A stretch of DNA of 64,000 bases from Burkholderia plantarii (GTDB lineage: Bacteria > Pseudomonadota > Gammaproteobacteria > Burkholderiales > Burkholderiaceae), in contig NZ_CP007212.1 of the NCBI RefSeq assembly GCF_001411805.1, positions 2,170,001 through 2,234,000 on the forward strand. Direction: 5' to 3'. How positions within the stretch are numbered: position 1 is the stretch's first letter; each line of letters starts with the position of its first letter. Below the pieces are notes generated by a model. It worked only from the letters and a program-made list of their open reading frames with translations, was not told where the DNA came from and did not search any database. This document shows, piece by piece, positions 9,882 to 18,315 of this stretch. Both the position numbers and the translations under genes were made by a program.

Positions 9882-10979
9882 TTACTTTTTCGCAGCGCGT
9901 TGCGCAGCCTCTACATAGTCGAGAATCTGCGCATGGCAGACCTGCTGCATATCCTTGCCTGCCGTCAGCGCGCGCTGCCAGTCGATCGTCGCGCCAAGCG
10001 CCGTCGACAGGTTCCAGCGTGGGCGCCAGCCGAGGTACTGCTTCGCCTTCGAGCAATCCAGCTTGAGGAAGTGGGCCTCGTGCGGCTGTTCGGCGCCATC
10101 CTGCTGCCAGCGGGCGTCATCTCCCCATTTCTCGATCGCGAGTTCGACGACCTCGCGCACGCTGCGGGCATCATCATCGCTGGGGCCGAAATTCCAGCCG
10201 CCGCTGAACATCGCACCTTGTTCCGCTAGCGCCTGTGCCAGTACGAGGTAGCCCGATACAGGCTCCAGCACGTGCTGCCAGGGGCGCACGGCGCCGGGGC
10301 TGCGAATCATCAACGGCACGCCTTTCTGGAACGCAGCGAGCGCGTCCGGCACGAGCCTGCCGGCCGACCAGTCGCCACCACCGATCACGTTGCCCGCACG
10401 TCCCGATGCGACGGCGACGCCGTGCTTGTCATAGCGTGCGGTGGGGAAAAACGACCGCTGGTAGGCCGACGTGACGAGTTCCGCGCAACCCTTGCTATTG
10501 CTGTACGGATCGTAGCCGCCCATCGGTTCGTCTTCGCGGTAACCCCATGGCCACTCGTTGTTCTGGTAGCACTTATCGGAGGTCACCATGACTGCGGCGC
10601 GCGCGCCCTTGCACCGACGGGTTGCATCGAGCACATGCACGGTGCCCATCACGTTGGTCGCGTAGGTCTCAACCGGTTCTGCATACGAGTAACGCACGAG
10701 TGCCTGAGCCGCCATGTGGATCACGATGTCCGGGCGGAACGCGACCATCGCGGCGGTGAGGGCTTCGTGGTCACGGATGTCGGTAAAGTGGTTTTCCTCG
10801 AGCACCGTGCTAATGTTCGCGACCTCGAAGAGGTTCGGCTGAGTGTTAGGAGGAAGCGCATAACCCGCCACCTTCGCACCCATCGAGGCCAGCCAGAGCG
10901 ACATCCAGCCACCCTTGAAACCGGTATGCCCGGTCAGGAAAACGCGTTTGCTTTGCCAGAAGGCCGGATTAACCTGCAT
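9882..10979 (-). CDS. rfbG: CDP-glucose 4,6-dehydratase
   Basis: A 365-aa extended SDR converting CDP-glucose to CDP-4-keto-6-deoxyglucose. The Rossmann motif GHTGFKGGW is at the N-terminus; [11 protein letters not shown] and the YDPYSNSKG catalytic Tyr/Lys motif are typical of RfbG. The ATG at 10979 has a GGGAG Shine-Dalgarno 5 nt upstream, inside the end of rfbF; a GTG at 10985 is the alternative. It lies between rfbF and rfbH in pathway order. Confidence 0.92.
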   Translation of the reverse strand: MQVNPAFWQSKRVFLTGHTGFKGGWMSLWLASMGAKVAGYALPPNTQPNLFEVANISTVLEENHFTDIRDHEALTAAMVAFRPDIVIHMAAQALVRYSYAEPVETYATNVMGTVHVLDATRRCKGARAAVMVTSDKCYQNNEWPWGYREDEPMGGYDPYSNSKGCAELVTSAYQRSFFPTARYDKHGVAVASGRAGNVIGGGDWSAGRLVPDALAAFQKGVPLMIRSPGAVRPWQHVLEPVSGYLVLAQALAEQGAMFSGGWNFGPSDDDARSVREVVELAIEKWGDDARWQQDGAEQPHEAHFLKLDCSKAKQYLGWRPRWNLSTALGATIDWQRALTAGKDMQQVCHAQILDYVEAAQRAAKK

Positions 10980-10981
10980 CG

Positions 10982-11749
10982 TCACTCCCAGGTTTTCCAG
11001 GGAGCCTGGCCTGTTTTCCAGAGTTCTTCGAGATGCGACTTGTCGCGCAGCGTGTCCATCGGCTGCCAGAAGCCATGGTGGAACCAGGACTGTAGTTGGC
11101 CGTTACGTGCGAGTCTCTCAAGCGGCTGGCGCTCCCACAGCGTGTCGTCACCTTCGATCAGGTCGATCACGGACGGGTTCAGCACAAAAAAGCCGCCGTT
11201 GATCCAGCCACCGTCGCCGGTCGGCTTTTCCATGAACGACTTCACCTGGGTGCCGTCCAGTTCCAGAGCACCGAAGCGGCCGGGCGGCTGGACGGCCGTC
11301 ATCGTTGCTTGCTTGCCGTGCTCGCGGTGGAACTTGAGCAGTTCGGTCACGTTGATTGAACCAACGCCATCGCCATAAGTCATGCAGAAATCGCCGTCGA
11401 TGTAATCCCGCAAGCGGCGCAGGCGGCCGCCGGTCTGCGTGGTCTCGCCGGTGTCGACCAGCGTCACGCGCCACGGTTCAGCCTTCTTTTGATGGACTTC
11501 GATCTGGTTTTGGCCCAGATCGATCGTGACATCCGACATGTGCAGAAAATAATTGGCAAAGTACTCTTTGATTAGATATCCTTTATATCCACAACAAACG
11601 ATAAAATCGGTCAAACCGTACGTGGCATAGATCTTCATGATGTGCCACAGAATGGGCTTGCCACCGATCTCCACCATCGGCTTCGGTCGAACGGAGGTTT
11701 CCTCCGAGATTCGGGTACCAAGACCACCTGCAAGCAATACAACTTTCAT
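10982..11749 (-). CDS. rfbF: Glucose-1-phosphate cytidylyltransferase
   Basis: A 255-aa enzyme making CDP-glucose from CTP and glucose 1-phosphate, first step of CDP-dideoxyhexose synthesis. It has the [10 protein letters not shown] loop, the [19 protein letters not shown] signature, MTYGDGVG metal site and [15 protein letters not shown], all diagnostic of RfbF. Its SD is AAGGAG about 10 nt upstream of the ATG. It is the first gene of the co-oriented block running to 1730, so that block's promoter should lie just upstream. Confidence 0.93.
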   Translation of the reverse strand: MKVVLLAGGLGTRISEETSVRPKPMVEIGGKPILWHIMKIYATYGLTDFIVCCGYKGYLIKEYFANYFLHMSDVTIDLGQNQIEVHQKKAEPWRVTLVDTGETTQTGGRLRRLRDYIDGDFCMTYGDGVGSINVTELLKFHREHGKQATMTAVQPPGRFGALELDGTQVKSFMEKPTGDGGWINGGFFVLNPSVIDLIEGDDTLWERQPLERLARNGQLQSWFHHGFWQPMDTLRDKSHLEELWKTGQAPWKTWE

Positions 11750-12142
11750 CTAGGCCTAGCTCCTTCGGAATTAATGATTGGGAAATCCCGTCGTTCAATA
11801 CATGCGCATCGCCTCGGGCCTGGGCTGGTTGCGGCGGTAAGTGATTTCGGATCTGGGAACTCCGTCGTTTTCGAACAGGTTATAGCTTGTGTCTTCCGTG
11901 CCGACATTGCGGGATTTGGGGGACATGCTTGCTGGTTGATTCGACAGGTGCAGCAGTCGGAACAGCGTGCTATCCGCACTCTTTCTGCATGGGCGGCGGA
12001 TGCTTGGCAACCATCTGAGCGTTCGGCATGCCCCGATGAAACGTTCAATCGAATCGGATCTCTGCATCTGTCTTTCAGCGTCGCCGTAATGCCGCACCGA
12101 CTGAATTGCTGCCAAGCGTCTCTGGTCTAAACGGCCCCGCGC
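11750..12142. other. Intergenic stretch upstream of rfbF
   Basis: A 393-bp AT-richer stretch between gmhA and rfbF, both on the minus strand. I see no convincing coding frame in it. It is the likely place for a promoter of the rfbF-to-1730 operon, but no clear -35/-10 pair or JUMPstart/ops element was recognised. Confidence 0.4.
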
Positions 12143-12757
12143 TCAGTCTTCCAACGGAAACAACGCCTGTTCAACCGACTCGCAAATACTGTGCGCGAGC
12201 ACAATGTGGATCTCCTGAATCGTGCTGGTGCGGCCGCCCGGTACGGTCAGCGCATAGTCTGCGAGTTCGGCTGCTGGGCCACCGCCGAACCCAGCGAAAA
12301 CGATCGACTTTACGCCGACCTGCTTGCAGACTTGCAGCGCAGCCAGCACGTTCTTTGATTTACCAGAGGTCGTGATGCCCAGGAATACGTCGTTCGGCCG
12401 AAGCTTCGCGATCAGTTGACGCGAGAAGATATGCTCATAGCCATAGTCGTTGCCTATGGCGGTGAGAATCGAAGTGTCCGTCGTGAGGGCTTCGGCCGGC
12501 AGCGGGTTGCGATCGCGCGCCAGTTTGCTGACAAATTCGGCTACGAGGTGCTGCGAATCGGCCGCAGATCCGCCGTTGCCGGCTACGTACATCCGTCCGC
12601 CAGACTTAAAGCAGTCGATTACGTGCGCTGCAGCAGCCGAGAATGCGTCGAGTAGCTTTACGTCGTTGAGCAGTGCTTCCTTTGCGCGCAGTGACTCACT
12701 GATATTGGTTTTCAGCGTTTCCGCTGGACTGTGAGTCCTGGTCATGAAATTAGCCAT
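12143..12757 (-). CDS. gmhA: Phosphoheptose isomerase (SIS domain)
   Basis: A 204-aa SIS-domain isomerase converting sedoheptulose 7-phosphate to D-glycero-D-manno-heptose 7-phosphate. The phosphosugar loop is GNGGSAADSQH; the catalytic pair seen in E. coli GmhA corresponds to Glu in AEFVSKL and His in EIHIVLAH. It supplies the kinase HddA downstream. A second ATG at 12745 is possible; neither start has a strong SD. Confidence 0.88.
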   Translation of the reverse strand: MANFMTRTHSPAETLKTNISESLRAKEALLNDVKLLDAFSAAAAHVIDCFKSGGRMYVAGNGGSAADSQHLVAEFVSKLARDRNPLPAEALTTDTSILTAIGNDYGYEHIFSRQLIAKLRPNDVFLGITTSGKSKNVLAALQVCKQVGVKSIVFAGFGGGPAAELADYALTVPGGRTSTIQEIHIVLAHSICESVEQALFPLED

Positions 12758-12808
12758 CTTCAGGTCGAAATAGATTATCTGGAAAACGCAGGACGCGGTC
12801 GAAATGGG

Positions 12809-13936
12809 TTATGGTTTTCGCCGATGATGCGTATCAGTTCGTCTTTTCTCAGCCGTTACGTTATGCAAAGCCGGCGAAATCCATGCGCGGGATCGAGTTC
12901 TTCTCATCATCAAGGAAAACTGATGTATCGCAAAGTGCAAGCCTCGCCCAAGCTCACCGTTCCATATGCGACCGACGAGCACCGCAACCCATCCCCAGGC
13001 GACACCGAGAGGCCTCGGTAGCGCAATGATAGGTGCGCAAAACACGAGAAAAGCATACTGTCTGCCGAACCGTGTCACGAAACGACTATAGGTGGCTCGG
13101 GCGTCGCCTTGTTTGGCCAGCCGCTGCCTTAGTAGATTGAACGGGTAGTAGCTGATTAGCATTTTGGTGCCCAAGCGCCGCATAGCTTCGCGCGGCAATC
13201 CGTACGTCTCGTAACTCGCTAGAATTTCGAAGAAATTTTCGACGAATATCTTAGAGAAGTCGTACCCGCCCGAATTCGCTCGTTTACAGGCGAGCGTGTA
13301 ATCGACATAGTAGCTGTTCAGGGGGGCGCGCAACATCGCCCGTACGACCAGATGCACTTGGACCAGGTTGCTTCCACAGAACGCGCGTGCATCGACATCG
13401 GAGAGCAAGCGGCGGTTGACAATACAGGCGGAGATAAACGTAACGAGCGGCCCCACTTTGTATAGAAAATCCGAGGCTTGCGCGAAATCCATCAGGGCGG
13501 TTCTGCCGCTCGGCCGCTCCTTCAGAAAATCCCGCTCGTAGCCATATGATTTGAGGCAGACAACACCGCGCTCTTTCTGCCGTAGAATCGCGACTATCTC
13601 ACGCAATTTTCCGGGAAGATAGAGATCGTCGTCGCCAAGGATTTGGACGTAATCACCGCGCGCCTCGTTGAAACACTGCGCGATGTTTGCATCGGAGCCG
13701 ACATTGGTTTCGTTGCGGACGTAGCGGACAGGCAGCCCCCGCTCGCGCAGCGCGTCGATACATTTTGTCGTGCCATCGGCCGAGCAATTGTCCGACACGA
13801 GGATCTCTACTGTGTTGTTCTCGACGAGATCGACATCGGCGAGAAACTGGGACAAGCACAATTCGAGAAAGCCGGCGCGATTGAACGTCGGGATCGCGAT
13901 CGTTAAGAGCGGGTGCGTCAGATTGTGACCATCCAT
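12809..13936 (-). CDS. Family 2 glycosyltransferase
   Basis: About 375 aa. The N-terminal GT-A domain is clear: LLTIAIPTFNRAGFLELCL, ILVSDNCSADGT and the QILGDDDLY metal-binding motif. The C-terminal third is less conserved and carries hydrophobic stretches that may associate with the inner membrane. The sugar transferred is unknown; heptose is a reasonable candidate because gmhA and gmhB flank it. The ATG at 13936 is preferred to an upstream TTG at 13951. Confidence 0.8.
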   Translation of the reverse strand: MDGHNLTHPLLTIAIPTFNRAGFLELCLSQFLADVDLVENNTVEILVSDNCSADGTTKCIDALRERGLPVRYVRNETNVGSDANIAQCFNEARGDYVQILGDDDLYLPGKLREIVAILRQKERGVVCLKSYGYERDFLKERPSGRTALMDFAQASDFLYKVGPLVTFISACIVNRRLLSDVDARAFCGSNLVQVHLVVRAMLRAPLNSYYVDYTLACKRANSGGYDFSKIFVENFFEILASYETYGLPREAMRRLGTKMLISYYPFNLLRQRLAKQGDARATYSRFVTRFGRQYAFLVFCAPIIALPRPLGVAWGWVAVLVGRIWNGELGRGLHFAIHQFSLMMRRTRSRAWISPALHNVTAEKRRTDTHHRRKP

Positions 13937-13966
13937 ATTCGTGTAAAGCAATCTCTCGGGTATTTT

Positions 13967-14548
13967 TCAGGGAGCGGTATCGGAGTAAAGGGGCAACGAT
14001 GAATGGGTTCCATTGCCTGCGTGCAGATACGCAATCGCCTCGACTGGTGACGTCAATTTGATGTCCGGTTGGAAGTCCAACTCGTCGCCGATATATAGCA
14101 GGGTGCCGACACCCGCCTGCTGCCCCGCTGCCATATCGGACTGCTTGTCGCCGACGAAGATTGATCGGGCAAGGTCGATATCGTAGTCGCGTGCGGCCTC
14201 TAGCAGCATGCCGGGAGCCGGCTTGCGGCATTCACACAACCGCCGGTATTTGCCAACCCCGTGCTTCGGATGATGCGGACAGAAGTATGTGCGCTCGATC
14301 GTGCCGCCTGTCTCGGCAAACCGCTCGCTGATCCAATCCATCAATATCTGAAACGCCTGCTCCGTGTAGTAGCCACGGCCGATCCCCGCCTGATTCGTAA
14401 TGGTGAATATCTTGTAGCCGTAGCGGGTGGCCGCGGCCGCGAGCTCGAAGATCCCGTCGACGAAGCGAATCTGCTCTGGGCGATGCGCGTAGCCGGTGTC
14501 GACGTTGACGACACCGTCCCGGTCAAGGAATAAGGCCTGTACTCTCAT
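13967..14548 (-). CDS. gmhB: D-glycero-D-manno-heptose 1,7-bisphosphate phosphatase
   Basis: A 193-aa HAD-superfamily phosphatase removing the C7 phosphate before nucleotide transfer. Motif I is FLDRDGVVN (nucleophile and acid/base Asp), motif II the Thr in TITNQAG, and the GmhB zinc loop is CPHHPKHG...CECRKP; VGDKQSDM is motif IV. It completes the four-enzyme GDP-heptose set. Its ATG overlaps the stop of the acyltransferase remnant (ATGA), showing both once belonged to one operon. Confidence 0.88.
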   Translation of the reverse strand: MRVQALFLDRDGVVNVDTGYAHRPEQIRFVDGIFELAAAATRYGYKIFTITNQAGIGRGYYTEQAFQILMDWISERFAETGGTIERTYFCPHHPKHGVGKYRRLCECRKPAPGMLLEAARDYDIDLARSIFVGDKQSDMAAGQQAGVGTLLYIGDELDFQPDIKLTSPVEAIAYLHAGNGTHSSLPLYSDTAP

Positions 14549-15380
14549 AGCGATTGTGAGGATCGACTGGTGGAATGAGCCTCCGTAACGGTGGCGTGCT
14601 GCGTGTCAGTTACGGGCTTCCGGCCTGCAGATCCGACACGCACATGTTTTGATCGGCTGAAGCGCGCATGGGAAGGAATGAGCTGGTACAGCGGTAACTC
14701 GACGAATTTGTAGAAGACGATCCCAAGTGGTACCGCTTGCCGTGAGGAAAGCGCACGTGAGAATGATTGCGTACGGTTGAAATTTTGCGTCTGTACGGCA
14801 CCGGCCATCAGGACAAAAGGCAACGCCCGCGTCATGTCCAGTGAGAACGTTCCCTCTCCGATGAGTTGCCACCGCCCGTGTGTGAACACGGAAGACCTCT
14901 CTTCCACGTCATTGGTACCGCCATCGATAATGAAAGGCAAAAATGCGGGCGCACACAGGCTGATCATTGCGACCGCATCACGATTTTCGTTACCGAACAC
15001 GCAGATTGCGATGGAAGCAATCGAAGCCAGCTTGAGTAGCGGGCCAGCGCTGATTTCCGTGCCGAGTTGCAACAGGCGGGCGACGACGCCGCAGATGTAT
15101 TCAGGCAGACGAGTGAGAGGATGGTGCCGCATAATGTCATAGATTCGCCCCGCATGGAGCAGAACGCTGCCAACGCAAACGAGCGTTGTCAGTAAATAGA
15201 AGTTCGCGGCGACATTCAGGAGCGTTGCGGCCTTCGTTTTCTTTACCCATTTAAGCAAGGCCAGCGCACAGATGTAAAGTAGACAGAAAGTCGCGGCGAC
15301 ATTCAGGAGCGTTGTTTTCTCTGGCCATTCAAGCAGGGCCTGCACGTCGATGTAAAAGCCGAACTCGGCGTTTAACGACT
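14545..15380 (-). pseudogene. Acyltransferase-3-like membrane protein, C-terminal remnant
   Basis: The reading frame ending at 14545 encodes several hydrophobic helices and ends with RLPEYICGVVARLL and FYKFVELPL, features like those near the C-terminus of the acyltransferase-3 (O-acetylase) family. These would decorate the O-antigen at the inner membrane. The 5' part is missing: the frame runs straight into the inverted repeat of an IS3 element at 15381. Joining across the IS through its target duplication gives a stop codon, so the gene was probably damaged before insertion. The family call is tentative. Confidence 0.5.
15204..15314. repeat. 87-bp in-frame internal duplication
   Basis: A 24-bp identical sequence occurs at 15204-15227 and 15291-15314, 87 bp apart, with diverged similarity across the whole unit. 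The distance equals 29 codons, so the duplication keeps the acyltransferase frame and yields two TLLNVAA-type segments. Confidence 0.6.
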
Positions 15381-15430
15381 TGAACCGCACTGGATTTTGT
15401 GGAGGCTCGTATTCTTGAGAGAATCGAGCT

Positions 15431-15757
15431 ATGAACAAGAAGCCAAGCAAGTTTTCCCCGGAAGTCCGAGAGCGCGCTGTGCGCCTCGTACGCGAGCAGC
15501 GTAGCGAGCACCCGTCGATGTGGGCGGCAGTCGAATCGATTGCGCCGATGATCGGCTGCACGCCGCAGACGTTGTTGGATTGGGTTAAGCGCGACGAGGT
15601 CGACCGTGGAGAGCGCGATGGCGTGAGTACGGCCGAGCGTGAACGCATCAAGGCCTTGGAGCGCGAGGTCAAGGAACTGCGCCGGACCAATGAGATTCTC
15701 AAACTGGCGAGCGCGTTTTTCGCCCAGGCGGAGCTCGACCGCCGTTTCAAGTCCTGA
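15431..15757 (+). CDS. IS3-family transposase OrfA
   Basis: A 108-aa DNA-binding subunit with an N-terminal helix-turn-helix ([26 protein letters not shown]) and a C-terminal leucine-zipper-like segment ([16 protein letters not shown]). Its end overlaps the orfB frame in the -1 frame, consistent with programmed frameshifting to make OrfAB in this family. Confidence 0.88.
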   Translation: MNKKPSKFSPEVRERAVRLVREQRSEHPSMWAAVESIAPMIGCTPQTLLDWVKRDEVDRGERDGVSTAERERIKALEREVKELRRTNEILKLASAFFAQAELDRRFKS

Positions 15758-15813
15758 AGGCCTTCATTGATCAGCATCGCGACACCTTCGGGGTCGAGCC
15801 GATCTGCAAGGTT

Positions 15814-16671
15814 TTGCGGATTGCCCCGTCGGGCTACCGACGCCATGCAGCACAACTTCGCGATCCGTCGAAGCGCTGCGCCCGCGCGAAACGCGATGAG
15901 CTTTTGCAACCGGAGATCAAGCGTGTCTGGCAGGCCAACATGCAGGTCTACGGCGTGCCGAAGGTCTGGAAGCAGATGAACCGGGAGGGCATTGCAGTGG
16001 CACGCTGCACGGTCGGACGGTTGATGAAACTGCAGGGCTTGCGTGGCGCAGTTCGCGGTAAGCGTGTTCGCACGACGATTCTCGAGGTGACCGCGCCGCG
16101 CCCGCTGGACCGAGTCAACCGGCAGTTCAAGGCTGACCGACCGAATCAGCTCTGGGTGTCGGATTTTACGTATGTCTCGACATGGCAAGGCTGGCTGTAC
16201 GTGGCATTCGTGATCGACGTGTTTGCCCGCCGTATTGTTGGCTGGCGCGTCAACTCGTCGATGACCACGGACTTCGTTCTGGATGCACTTGAACAAGCGC
16301 TGTACGCCCGCCAACCGGGTGAGGACGGGACTTTGATTCATCATTCGGCGTCAGAGGGTCTCAATACGTCAGCATCCGCTACAGCGAACGGCTGGCTGAG
16401 GCCGGCATCGAGCCGTCGGTCGGCAGCCGGGGCGACAGCTACGACAATGCGCTGGCCGAGACGATCAACGGCCTGTACAAGACGGAACTGATTCATCGGC
16501 GCGCCCCTTGGAAAACGAGGGAATCCGTCGAACTGGCAACGCTGGAATGGGTCGCTTGGTACAACCGTCATCGGCTGATGGAACCGCTCGGCTATATCCC
16601 GCCTGCTGAAGCTGAGGCAAACTACTACAGGCAACTCAGAAATGCCGCTGACGTGTCCGCATTAACTTAAA
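15814..16671 (+). pseudogene. IS3-family transposase OrfB, frameshifted
   Basis: DDE-type integrase-core transposase. The first catalytic Asp is present in LWVSDFTYV. Near 16345-16365, where the second Asp should occur (HHSDRGSQY), the sequence instead reads HHSASEGLN because of a net frame change. The rest, including DNALAETINGLYKTELI with the catalytic Glu, continues in another frame to a stop at 16671. A TTG at 15814 is the first start codon; in the family orfB is normally translated by frameshift from orfA. Confidence 0.8.
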
Positions 16672-16704
16672 CCAACCAGCCTCCACGATTCCCGGTGCGG
16701 TTCA

Positions 16705-16844
16705 ACTACGATACGCCGTTCCATGCCTAGTCTTACTGTGTCAATAATTACTCTTGAACGCTGAGCAAAACGGACATCGCAGGAGCCGACGCGCGATGTA
16801 TGCAGCGATACGCCAGCGCAGCGTGGTGATGGAATCAGCGACGT
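16705..16844. other. Spacer between two IS elements
   Basis: 140 bp between the IS3 element and the IS407-like element. The last part (towards 16844) is continuous with the IS5-family remnant at 18030 once the IS407-like element and its ACGT duplication are removed. No intact gene is visible. Confidence 0.5.
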
Positions 16845-18029
16845 CCCCCCGTTGTCAGTAGCGTCCGGCTTTAGAATCCGGGGTTGATGTCTTTGCTTTT
16901 GCTGCCAGTTGGCGAGCGTAGGTCGCAGGTGTCAGCCCGCCCAGCGATCTCTTCGGCCGCTCTTCGTTGTACTCTCGTCGCCACGCCTCGATCAGCACCT
17001 TGGCATGAGACAGGCTCGTGAACCAGTACACGTTCAGGCATTCGTCGCGGAATCGACCGTTGAACGATTAGATGTAAGCATTCTGATTCGGCTTGCCGGG
17101 CTCAATCAGAAACAGCTTTACACCTCGCCGATGTGCCCACGTCAACATCGCCCGACCGCAGAACTCCTTGCCGCTGCCGGTCCGAATCGCCTTCGGCAAG
17201 CCGCGAAGCAATGCAACGCGATCGAGGATTCGCGTCAATGCATGCCCACCGATTGCCCGCTCCGGCACAATGGCCACGGCTTCGTGCGTGGCATCGTCAA
17301 CCACGGTCAGATTCTTGATCACGCGGCCTTCAGCCGTGCGGTCGAACACAAAATCCATTGACCACACCTGATTGGCTACCGACGGTCGGCCCAATGGCTG
17401 GCGTTGCGCAACCGGAACCTTCTTGCGCTTGCGCCGACGCACCTGCAGTTTCTCTTGCGCGTACAACCGCTCCACGCGCCTGTGGTTTACGATCATGCCG
17501 GACTGCCGCAGCTTCAGATAAATCATGCCCGAGCCATAGCGACGGTGCCGCTGCGTCAATGCGACGATCTGCGGCCGCAAGGGCGAGGATTGCGGGTCCG
17601 GGCGCGGGGCTGTAGCGATAAGCGCTGGGTGCTCATGCCGATCACCCGCAACGCATGTCGCTCGCTCAAGCCGCCGGCGCACCAAGTCTCGGCATGACGG
17701 TGCGCCCACCACTTTTTTCGTAGTGCCTCGCGAGTGACTTCGTTCTCCAGCATCGATTCCGCGAGCAACTTCTTCAGCCGGTTGTTTTCGGCCGCCAGTT
17801 CTTTCAGGCGCTTCGCGTCGGACACGCTCATGCCGCCGAACTTGCTGCGCCACAGGTAGTAGCTTGCCTCGGAAAAGCCATGCTGCCGACAAAGCTCCTT
17901 GATCGGCAAGCCGGCCTCCGCCTCGCGCAGGAAACCAATGATCCGCTCTTCGGTGAATCGTTTCTTCATGCCCAATCTCCTGACTACGTGATTGGACTCT
18001 AAAGCGTCGTGCTACTCAAGGGCGGGGGG
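16845..18029 (-). mobile_element. IS407-like (IS3 family) insertion sequence
   Basis: A 1185-bp element with related ends (CCCCCC at one side, GGGGGG at the other, and the inverted repeat extending about 35 bp through a CTTTAGA segment). A 4-bp duplication ACGT flanks it at 16841-16844 and 18030-18033, the size typical of the IS407 group. Its transposase genes are on the minus strand and carry several lesions. Confidence 0.82.
16855..17975 (-). pseudogene. IS407-like transposase, inactivated
   Basis: OrfA starts at 17975 (MKKRFTEERIIGFLREAEAG, KELCRQHGFSEASYYLWR). The frame then runs on into the orfB start region before a frame change near 17600. OrfB keeps the first catalytic Asp (VWSMDFVFD), but the second site reads RTGSGKEF instead of the usual TDNG. 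The codon for the catalytic Glu in NAYIESFNG is a TAA stop at 17068-17070. The remaining C-terminus (SFNGRFRDECLN onward) is intact to a TGA at 16855. Confidence 0.85.
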
Positions 18030-18312
18030 ACGTCGAAGCCGGCGATGCCCCGCAGGGCGAGCATTGCTCGAACGTCTGGGACCGCCGAATCGGCCGCTAC
18101 ATCTGCGATGGACAAAGCGTATGAAGGCAACGAAACCCGACAACTTGCGCTTGATCTCGGTCTTATTCCCGTCGTTCCTCCGTTGAGTACACGCGTCGAG
18201 CCTTGGGAGTACGACCGGGAAATGTACAAGCGTCGCAGCGAAGTCGAGCGACTGTTCCGCCGATTGAAGGGCTTTCGTCGCATCTTCTCTCGCTTCGACA
18301 AACTCGATTTGA
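18030..18312 (+). pseudogene. IS5-family transposase C-terminal remnant
   Basis: Decayed DDE transposase. One frame gives GRALLERLGPPNRPLHL; after a frameshift it continues as MDKAYEGNETRQLALDLG, VVPPLSTRVEPWEYDREMYKRR and EVERLFRRLKGFRRIF, ending at DKLDL. This is the C-terminal catalytic part of an IS5-type transposase. It is interrupted on the left by the IS407-like element and stops abruptly where the next gene's sequence begins. Confidence 0.8.
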
Positions 18313-18315
18313 TGG

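Larger units (their letters stand above)
15381..16704 (+). mobile_element. IS3-family insertion sequence, complete ends
   Basis: A 1324-bp element. The ends are inverted repeats of about 26 bp starting TGAACCGCAC on each side with few mismatches. A 3-bp direct repeat, ACT, flanks it (15378-15380 and 16705-16707), as expected for IS3 transposition. It carries the usual orfA/orfB pair, but orfB is frameshifted, so it should not move by itself. Confidence 0.85.

Noticed and set aside
8509-10056. Longer rfbH starting upstream of 9852
   Set aside because: The extra N-terminal residues are the out-of-frame end of rfbG; the family N-terminus begins at the ATG at 9852.
11750-12142. Short frames between gmhA and rfbF
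   Set aside because: Several frames of about 100 codons exist but lack SDs and resemble no known protein; treated as intergenic.
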